A DNA stretch of 6,335 nucleotides, from assembly GCA_017545365.1 (NCBI GenBank), contig JAFWOP010000169.1, positions 1 through 6,335 on the forward strand. Direction: 5' to 3'. Within the stretch, counting starts at the first letter, position 1. Each line of letters opens with the position of its first letter. This DNA comes from Bacteroidales bacterium (GTDB lineage: Bacteria > Bacteroidota > Bacteroidia > Bacteroidales > P3). Below the pieces are notes generated by a model. It ran no database searches, had not been told where the DNA came from, and worked only from the letters and a program-made list of their open reading frames with translations. A program made the position numbers and the translations under genes. Shown piece by piece: positions 1 to 4,525 of the stretch.

Positions 1-11
1 GGAAATCATCG

Positions 12-20
12 TAACTTTGC
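12..20 (+). promoter_or_regulatory. Bacteroidota-type -7 promoter box
   Basis: TAACTTTGC matches the Bacteroidota primary-sigma -7 consensus TAnnTTTG exactly. The partner TTG-type -33 element would fall before base 1, so it cannot be checked. Transcription would be expected to start a few bases downstream, around 24-28, leaving a leader of roughly 105 bases before the small gene at 133. The match to the consensus is seen directly; promoter activity is inferred. Confidence 0.65.
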
Positions 21-132
21 ATCGTCAAAACCGCGATTAAGCGAGCAAAGAGCCGAAAGAATTTCGAGCTATTTCGAGCGGAAGCGGCTTCGAATGAAGT
101 TCAAAGTATAAACAATTAATAATAAAAAGATT
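21..132 (+). other. Structured 5' leader of the small gene
   Basis: This untranslated stretch holds several short repeats. There is an inverted repeat CGAAA-gaa-TTTCG at 54-66, a direct repeat ATTTCGAGC at 61-69 and 71-79 (10-base period), a compact hairpin GAAGC-g-GCTTC at 81-91 and an overlapping CTTC-gaat-GAAG at 88-99. Some of these are mutually exclusive, so the RNA could fold in more than one way. The last 30 bases are AT-rich and unstructured up to the ATG, as is usual for Bacteroidota start sites. No known riboswitch class is recognisable. It could be a regulatory leader or a member of a dispersed repeat family. Confidence 0.45.
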
Positions 133-285
133 ATGGCAAAGACAAGAATGATGGTAAAGCAGGTGCTCATGAGCATCGTTACCCTGGTGAGTTTCGTAAT
201 GGCACAGTATGAGGACTTCAACCGCGTGACAAGTATCGGTGGCGGGCTTGTGGGCATGGGCTACTACTCTTCTGAAGACAGGTGA
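133..285 (+). CDS. Small membrane or secreted peptide, 50 residues, unknown function
   Basis: The frame runs from ATG at 133 to TGA at 283-285. Residues 1-10 are basic (K3, R5, K9), followed by a hydrophobic stretch at about 11-24 ending V-M-A, then a polar and glycine-rich tail containing a GGGLVGMGYY segment at 37-46. This is either a signal peptide cleaved near A24, releasing about 26 residues, or a single membrane segment with a short tail. There is no cysteine, so it is not a lipoprotein. ATG at 148 or 151 could also serve as a start, but 133 keeps the basic N-region and follows an AT-rich leader behind a good promoter box. A terminator-like hairpin follows closely. I do not recognise the family. 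It could instead be the remnant N-terminus of a longer decayed gene. The promoter, signal-like N-terminus and terminator together favour a real gene. Confidence 0.6.
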   Translation: MAKTRMMVKQVLMSIVTLVSFVMAQYEDFNRVTSIGGGLVGMGYYSSEDR

Positions 286-308
286 GAGGTGAATGTTTGG
301 AGGAAAAA

Positions 309-362
309 GGAAAGAGGAAAGGGATTAGCGACTGTCGCAGAAGTAATCTCTTTCCTCTTTCC
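309..362. terminator. Bidirectional terminator hairpin between convergent genes
   Basis: The arms at 309-327 and 344-362 are complementary over 19 bases with one mismatch, which is a G-U pair in RNA. The 16-base loop itself contains a perfect small hairpin GCGAC-t-GTCGC (328-338). On the minus strand the stem is followed by TTTTT (304-308 read in reverse), and on the plus strand by a T/C-rich tract. The arms are nearly pure purine and pyrimidine. A second pairing register exists between 305-316 and 369-380. The position, 24 bases after the stop at 285 and 17 bases beyond the stop at 379 of the opposing gene, fits an intrinsic terminator shared by both transcripts. Confidence 0.75.
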
Positions 363-378
363 ACTTTTCTCTTTCCTT

Positions 379-2973
379 TTACTTTAGCCGGAAGGTGGCG
401 AAGAGGGGGAAGTGGTCGCCCAGCGGCTCCTCGTGGTCGGCAGCGAAGCCCGACGGCTTGAAGTAGTCGTGGCTGTTGGCGGCGTTGTCGTAGGTGCAAC
501 TGAGCAGTTCCACGCTGTGGCCTCCAGTGGGGTTGATGTAGAGGATCTTGTCGGGCATCTCACCTCGGATGGTCCATCCCAGGTAGTCGCCGTCATCCTT
601 GATCTTCTTGTCATCTTCCAACTTCGGATATACGCCGTCACGGCACTTCTCTATCCATGCGTCGCCGCAGGTGGCACGGCCCGAGGCATTGATGTAGTCG
701 ATGAAGTTGGCCTTCATGTCGTCGCGGCAGTAGTAGGTATTGAAGTCGCCGATGACGAGTACGGGCCTCGTGTCGAGCTTCGACAGGATGTGCTCGCGGA
801 GCTGTATCCACTGCTTCAGGCGGCATGCGCGGTCCTCATCGTCGGTACCGCCCACCTCGTCCTCGCGCTCGCTGGCCTCCATGTGCATGTTGTAGACCAC
901 CAGCTGGTAGCCCTCGCGGGTGGTGAGTTCATAGCGTCGGAATCCTTTGGTGGCAGCCTCGTCGAGACAGTGGTTGGCATAGCCGTAGCGGTCGTTCCAG
1001 CGCACGCTGTCGGTGCGCACCACGCTGTGATGGCTGCGCCACCAGGCCTTGCAGCCGTCGGTATGGAACACGGCCACGTGGATCCGGTCGTTGAACAGGT
1101 TGCCGAGCGTCATGCCGCCGGCCCAGTTGTCGTGGTCGTAGTTGGCCGTGAGGCAGCGTCCCAGTTCCTTGTCGAAGTCGAAGTTCTCCTGCACGCCGAT
1201 GAAGTCGAAGGCCTTGTCGGCCAGGTAGCGGCTGATGACGGTGGTGAACTCCTTGTCGGGCCCGTCGTTATTGACAAAGTCGAATGCCGGCAGGCCGTCC
1301 ACGTTGAGCGTGCAGACGCTGAACAGCGAGCCGTCGACGGTGCCCGGCGTGCGGAAGTTCTGGTTGATGAGTGCCTCGATGAGCTGCAGGCCAGAGGCGT
1401 CATAGACAGTGTTGCTGTTATAGCCCGGTGTCTGGTCCATGCCGGCATAGTCCATCATGATGATGCCCGTGGCGGCGTTGTGGAGCGGGTTCTTCAGATA
1501 GTCGATGACGAGCCGGTTGGTGCGTGCGGCATTCTCGCGGTAGTGGTCGGAGCATGCCAGTCCCACGTAGCCTGAGGTGTAGTTGAGCACCCAGGCGGGG
1601 GTCTGCGATGTCATGTCGCGGGCGGCAGTGGCATCCAGCATCTTGCGGATGACCTCGTCCTTGCCGGTCAGGTCGGAGCCTGGGTCGTAGTAGTCCTGAG
1701 TCCAGAGGGGTGTCGACTGGCCATTGACACCCTTGATGGTGCCGTTCTGCTGGCGGTCGAAGTGCGCGTTGCTGCTCCAGCCTTTCAGGAATCCGCCGGC
1801 GGTCAGGCCGTCGCAGGCGTCACGCAGGAGCAGCAGCACGCGGCCGCGCAATTCGCCGACCGTGATGTTGGGCTTGAAGTCGGCGAAGAGTCCGCTCAGG
1901 TCGCTGCTGTTAGTCAGTGCGGCGAACTCCTCTGCCCAGGCGTTCTTATCGCGCGTTGCATCCACACTGGAGGTCACGATGCACAGTTCCGTGGGGTTCT
2001 CGGCGAGGAATGCCTTGAGCTTCAGGAAGAAGTCACGGACCAGCAGGTTGGTCTGCACGATGCCGTGACAGCAGCGCAGGTCGTAGCCCATCGTGGCGGC
2101 GTTGTAGACACGCTCCGGGCGCAGGTCGAACACGCGCACACCGGCCTTCAGCTGCTCGTCGATGGTCAGGTCCTGGGTCTTGGCGGTGCTTTCCGATATC
2201 AACTGTTCCACATGCCAGCCCTCACCGGTGCAGGCATCGTGGGTGCCGGGCAGCGAGAGGTCGGCCACCATTCGGCTGTCATTCAGCGGGGCCATCCAGC
2301 GGCTGTGGTCTGCCTTGGGCTTGTAGGCATCGGCAGCAGAGGGGGTGGATGTGCCGCCACCTTGTCCCCACAGATGGTTCAGGTAGTCGGTCATCGTTTC
2401 GTCGGCGGCTGTCAGGCTGATCTCCTGGCCGTTCTGTCCGCTGGCGGTGATGCTGCCGTTGTCATAGTAGAGCGTGGCGCTTGTCGGCGCATTCTCTCTC
2501 CATGGCCATGTGTTGTCTTCAATAGGAGTCATGGCTACCTGCCCTTTGACGATACCGTATTTCTCGTAGGCTGGCGATTGTTCCAGTGTCGATGTGTAGT
2601 CGAAATGGATGATGTTGAAGGCCGTGGGCACCAGATTGCCGTCGGCATAGTAGTAGCGTATCAGGGTGCCATACGACTCGTCTCCCAGGTCGCCGAAGTA
2701 GTAACTGTCCATCACCTGGGTGTAGTCGACGGTGGTTTCCGCCGTCATGTCATCCTTCTTCCAAGCCTTTGTGGTGCCAGTGGCGCTATAGACGGCATAC
2801 CAGTCGCCCGCGATCAGTTCGCCCAGCGGATTCTGGCCTGCGGGGATGGGTACTGCATTGTCGTCGTTGCCGACGCATGCTGTGAGCGACAGTCCCATGA
2901 CCATCGCCACGAGGCAGGCGAGGATGCTGCTCATCCTCCTGCCACTGATTGATTTGAAATTCACCATATTCAT
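379..2973 (-). CDS. Lipoprotein fusing a PI-PLC X domain to an EEP (sphingomyelinase-like) phosphodiesterase domain
   Basis: This is an 864-residue predicted surface or outer-membrane lipoprotein. A basic N-region (K7, R12, R13), hydrophobic core and lipobox LTAC give the lipidated Cys33, followed by an acidic GNDDN stretch that resembles a Bacteroidota surface-export signal. Residues 46-205 are a module shared with the upstream gene. Residues about 225-535 are a PI-PLC X barrel: LPGTHD carries His245-Asp246, FDLR carries Asp283 and Arg285, and CCHG carries His303, matching the two catalytic histidines and their helpers in bacterial PI-PLC. Residues about 549-863 are an EEP domain: Asn557 in TLNVDGLP, Glu596 in GVQEN, His697 in YNMHMEA, Asp743 and Asn745 in GDFN, and Asp853-His854 in GDHFP, the full Mg-dependent set of neutral sphingomyelinases and DNase I-like enzymes. 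Both domains look active; substrates are unproven. The start was chosen at 2973 (the in-frame ATG at 2967 is as good), 22 bases after the upstream gene, with a weak GGAAAG nearby. Confidence 0.92.
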   Translation of the reverse strand: MNMVNFKSISGRRMSSILACLVAMVMGLSLTACVGNDDNAVPIPAGQNPLGELIAGDWYAVYSATGTTKAWKKDDMTAETTVDYTQVMDSYYFGDLGDESYGTLIRYYYADGNLVPTAFNIIHFDYTSTLEQSPAYEKYGIVKGQVAMTPIEDNTWPWRENAPTSATLYYDNGSITASGQNGQEISLTAADETMTDYLNHLWGQGGGTSTPSAADAYKPKADHSRWMAPLNDSRMVADLSLPGTHDACTGEGWHVEQLISESTAKTQDLTIDEQLKAGVRVFDLRPERVYNAATMGYDLRCCHGIVQTNLLVRDFFLKLKAFLAENPTELCIVTSSVDATRDKNAWAEEFAALTNSSDLSGLFADFKPNITVGELRGRVLLLLRDACDGLTAGGFLKGWSSNAHFDRQQNGTIKGVNGQSTPLWTQDYYDPGSDLTGKDEVIRKMLDATAARDMTSQTPAWVLNYTSGYVGLACSDHYRENAARTNRLVIDYLKNPLHNAATGIIMMDYAGMDQTPGYNSNTVYDASGLQLIEALINQNFRTPGTVDGSLFSVCTLNVDGLPAFDFVNNDGPDKEFTTVISRYLADKAFDFIGVQENFDFDKELGRCLTANYDHDNWAGGMTLGNLFNDRIHVAVFHTDGCKAWWRSHHSVVRTDSVRWNDRYGYANHCLDEAATKGFRRYELTTREGYQLVVYNMHMEASEREDEVGGTDDEDRACRLKQWIQLREHILSKLDTRPVLVIGDFNTYYCRDDMKANFIDYINASGRATCGDAWIEKCRDGVYPKLEDDKKIKDDGDYLGWTIRGEMPDKILYINPTGGHSVELLSCTYDNAANSHDYFKPSGFAADHEEPLGDHFPLFATFRLK
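382..1329 (-). other. EEP / neutral-sphingomyelinase-like catalytic domain (residues about 549-863)
   Basis: The domain opens with SVCTLNVDGLP, directly after a short linker (RTPGTVDGS) from the PI-PLC barrel, and closes with GDHFPLFATF at the end of the protein. Asn557, Glu596, His697, Asp743, Asn745 and His854 correspond to the metal-binding and catalytic residues of the family. PDKILYI (807-813) matches the DKI/DRI strand found in phosphodiesterases of this superfamily. EEP domains include sphingomyelinases, DNases and inositol polyphosphate phosphatases, and sequence alone does not separate these here. The lipoprotein context and the fused PI-PLC make a phospholipid or phosphoinositol substrate the better guess. 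Confidence 0.85.
1369..2301 (-). other. PI-PLC X catalytic domain (residues about 225-535)
   Basis: The domain begins at WMAPL-x-DSRM and ends just after the strand GIIMMDYAG. The first catalytic pair is His245-Asp246, the Asp283/Arg285 pair follows in VFDLRPE, and the second catalytic histidine is His303. Two cysteines (301, 302) sit immediately before this histidine, which is unusual. In known bacterial enzymes this fold cleaves phosphatidylinositol to diacylglycerol and cyclic inositol phosphate without calcium. Its length of about 310 residues is normal for the family, so this is a complete domain, not a fragment. Confidence 0.88.
2359..2838 (-). other. Shared N-terminal module, copy in the phospholipase lipoprotein (residues 46-205)
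   Basis: This segment starts at NPL shortly after the lipid anchor and aligns along its length with residues 44-200 of the neighbouring 477-residue lipoprotein. Shared landmarks in order are NPL, WY, Y-x-A-x-GT, K-x-W, V-(D/E)-Y-(T/S)-x-VMD-x-Y-x-F, R-x-(Y/F)-(Y/F) with D four residues on, Y-(T/S)-(S/T)-T, a (A/V)TL-x-YD strand and a final (D/E)-(E/D)-x-(M/L) helix ending in WG. It is rich in aromatic and beta-prone residues, suggesting a small beta-sandwich or beta-barrel fold. No catalytic motif is visible. It ends in a Gly/Ser/Thr linker (GQGGGTSTPS) leading to the PI-PLC domain. I cannot name the family. Confidence 0.75.
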
Positions 2974-2995
2974 TTTACAATTTTCTTTCCAAATC

Positions 2996-4429
2996 CTACA
3001 GTCCTTTCGGCACGGCCTTCAGCTTGGGGCATCCGGAGAACACCGTCTCGTCGATCTTGGAGTAGAACTGGCCAGGTGTCACGGTGAGCAGGCTGGTGCA
3101 GTTGGCAAAGGCATACTTGCCGAACTTCAGGTTGTCGTTATGGCAGGTGAGCGTGATCAGGCTGGTGCAGCCCTCGAAGGCATAGTCGCCTACGCTTGCC
3201 AATTTCTTGGGCAGAATCAGCGGGTTGAAGCCAGCACAGTTGCGGAAGGCCTCAGCCTCGATGTCGACCACGCAGTCGGGAATCTCTAACGACATCAGCC
3301 CTCGGCAGCCGTAGAAGGCGCGACGGGGGATGGTCACCAGACCCTCGCGGCTGAGCGACACCGTGGTCATGCTGGGGCAGTTCTCAAAGCAGCTCTCGCC
3401 CATCTCATTCACGCCGGGCATGTTGGCCGTCTTCAGGTTTGTGCAGTTCATGTAGACCTCCTTGCCCAGTACGGTGCAACTGGCGGGGACGGTGGCCGTC
3501 ACCAGACTCTTGCAGCCCTTGAAGGCCTCGTCGCCGATTTTCTGTATGCCGCAGTCGGTCAGGTTGATGCTGCGCAGATGCTTCAGGCCGCGGAAGGCTC
3601 CCGGGCCGATCCTGCTGATGAGGTACACCTGTGCGGTGCTGATAAACGAGGTGTTGTGATAGCTGTCCACGCTGATATCGGTGAGATTGTAGTCTGTGAC
3701 ACCAATGATGGCCGCGCGCTTGTTGGCCTCCAAGAGGTAGCACAGGCCGTGCCAGTCGAGGGTGGCGATGCCTTCGAGGCTGATGATGCCTGCTCCGGCG
3801 GCAGCGGCTCCGGCACCTGCGGCCTCATCCTCCGGGCCACCCCATTCCACGATGATTTTACTCAGCTCATCACTGGCGGGCAGCAGTATGATGTCATTTC
3901 CGTTGATACCTTTGCCGGCGATGTTGTCGTCGTCGTAGAGCAGCGTCACGTCTTCAGGCGTTTCCCCGTAGAAAGTGTCTTCCTTGAAATCGATAATCAC
4001 ACGGCCACTGCCCAGGTCTTCGTCGCCGGCCTGCGGTCTTTCCTCCGTTGTACTGTAATAGAATTCGTTGGTTCGCACACCATGAGGCTTGAACTCGGTG
4101 TCGCTGAAGTAGAAGCGTCTTCTATAACCCGTCTTTCGTCCAGTAAAATTGTACACATCCATGACGTGTGAATACTCTACCGTCGCCCTGTGGACGGCAT
4201 CGCCGTTTTCGTCCCACGTCTTGGCTACCACCGTGCCCTCGGCATCGTAGATGGAATACCACAACTCACCATAGAGTCGGTCAAGCAGCGGATTGTCGTC
4301 AGTGGGGAGAACGGTTGGCTCACTGACCGGGGAGTCGGGCACGCTACAAGCCGTGAGGAACGCTGCACCACTGCACACCAGCATGGCGGTGAACAGCCAT
4401 TGTCTGAGATTTTTCTTCATAACGATCAT
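2996..4429 (-). CDS. BspA-like leucine-rich-repeat lipoprotein
   Basis: This 477-residue lipoprotein has a basic N-region (KKNLRQ), a hydrophobic core and lipobox LTAC with lipidated Cys28. Residues 44-200 are the module shared with the downstream phospholipase lipoprotein. Residues 201-214 are an Ala/Gly linker, 215-274 a short non-repeat cap, and 275-477 eight full plus one partial repeat of about 23 residues with the pattern G-x-x-AF-x-x-C-x-x-L-x-x-(V/L)-x-(I/L)P, the TpLRR/BspA class (LRR_5). In this class the repeats form a solenoid that binds proteins or glycans and often mediates adhesion; the ligand here is unknown. The longest start is 4429, but ATG at 4420 (MKKN...) gives the more typical signal peptide and may be the true start. 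The stop lies 22 bases before the next gene, so the two are probably co-transcribed. The protein ends within a repeat with no visible C-terminal sorting domain. Confidence 0.9.
   Translation of the reverse strand: MIVMKKNLRQWLFTAMLVCSGAAFLTACSVPDSPVSEPTVLPTDDNPLLDRLYGELWYSIYDAEGTVVAKTWDENGDAVHRATVEYSHVMDVYNFTGRKTGYRRRFYFSDTEFKPHGVRTNEFYYSTTEERPQAGDEDLGSGRVIIDFKEDTFYGETPEDVTLLYDDDNIAGKGINGNDIILLPASDELSKIIVEWGGPEDEAAGAGAAAAGAGIISLEGIATLDWHGLCYLLEANKRAAIIGVTDYNLTDISVDSYHNTSFISTAQVYLISRIGPGAFRGLKHLRSINLTDCGIQKIGDEAFKGCKSLVTATVPASCTVLGKEVYMNCTNLKTANMPGVNEMGESCFENCPSMTTVSLSREGLVTIPRRAFYGCRGLMSLEIPDCVVDIEAEAFRNCAGFNPLILPKKLASVGDYAFEGCTSLITLTCHNDNLKFGKYAFANCTSLLTVTPGQFYSKIDETVFSGCPKLKAVPKGL
2999..3607 (-). 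repeat. TpLRR / BspA-type leucine-rich repeats (residues 275-477)
   Basis: Repeat units begin at residues 275 (GPGAFRGLKHL), 299 (GDEAFKGCKSL), 322 (GKEVYMNCTNL), 344 (GESCFENCPSM), 368 (PRRAFYGCRGL), 391 (EAEAFRNCAGF), 414 (GDYAFEGCTSL), 437 (GKYAFANCTSL) and 460 (DETVFSGCPKL). Spacing is 22-24 residues. From the second unit on, each carries the buried cysteine at the (N/G)C position. The ninth unit is cut short by the stop codon. The repeats have diverged at DNA level, so the array looks old rather than freshly expanded. Confidence 0.9.
3830..4300 (-). other. Shared N-terminal module, copy in the LRR lipoprotein (residues 44-200)
   Basis: This segment runs from NPLLDRLYGELWYS to KIIVEWGG and aligns with residues 46-205 of the phospholipase lipoprotein (landmarks are listed under that copy). 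Its version is more acidic and ends in an EDEAAGAGAAAAGAG linker rather than a Gly/Ser/Thr one. The two copies are clearly diverged, so this is not a recent tandem duplication. Its position between lipid anchor and effector domain in both proteins suggests an anchoring, spacing or partner-docking role, which is inference. Confidence 0.75.
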
Positions 4430-4525
4430 TTTTTTATACGTGTATTTCAGATATTTGCGGCTTTTTATCGCATTTTACTGATTCAGCGGGGTTCACCGTC
4501 GGTGACGGCTACCGCCTATCACAGC
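4430..4525 (-). other. Intergenic gap with overlapping small palindromes
   Basis: This 96-base gap separates the upstream large gene from the LRR lipoprotein gene. On the plus strand it contains TCACCG-t-CGGTGA (4493-4505) overlapping CCGTC-ggt-GACGG (4496-4508), so two alternative hairpins are possible just past the upstream stop. No U-tract follows, so it is at best a weak terminator; a processing site or operator is also possible. The part next to the lipoprotein start is A-rich when read on the minus strand. I find no TAnnTTTG promoter box on the minus strand here, so read-through from the upstream gene is plausible. Confidence 0.4.

Noticed and set aside
412..1575. Long plus-strand open frame of 387 codons
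   Set aside because: It lies entirely opposite the EEP and late PI-PLC coding region. Its translation is a Val/Ala-rich sequence with no domain logic, as expected opposite GC-rich codons. The minus-strand protein has clear catalytic motifs.
1762..2952. Long plus-strand open frame of 396 codons
   Set aside because: It is a shadow of the N-terminal half of the phospholipase lipoprotein, Val/Gly/Ala-rich with no recognisable motif or promoter.
2999..3607. LRR array considered as a DNA tandem repeat or CRISPR-like array
   Set aside because: The periodicity is at protein level only (about 69 bases) with diverged codons, no identical repeats and no spacer structure.
3788..3828. GC-rich degenerate repeat encoding the Ala/Gly linker, considered as a phase-variable tract
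   Set aside because: The unit is imperfect and no homopolymer or exact short repeat long enough to drive slippage is present; an ordinary flexible linker explains it.
3578..4171. Plus-strand open frame of 197 codons opposite the LRR lipoprotein gene
   Set aside because: It is antisense to a gene with an evident lipobox, shared module and LRR repeats, and has no independent support.
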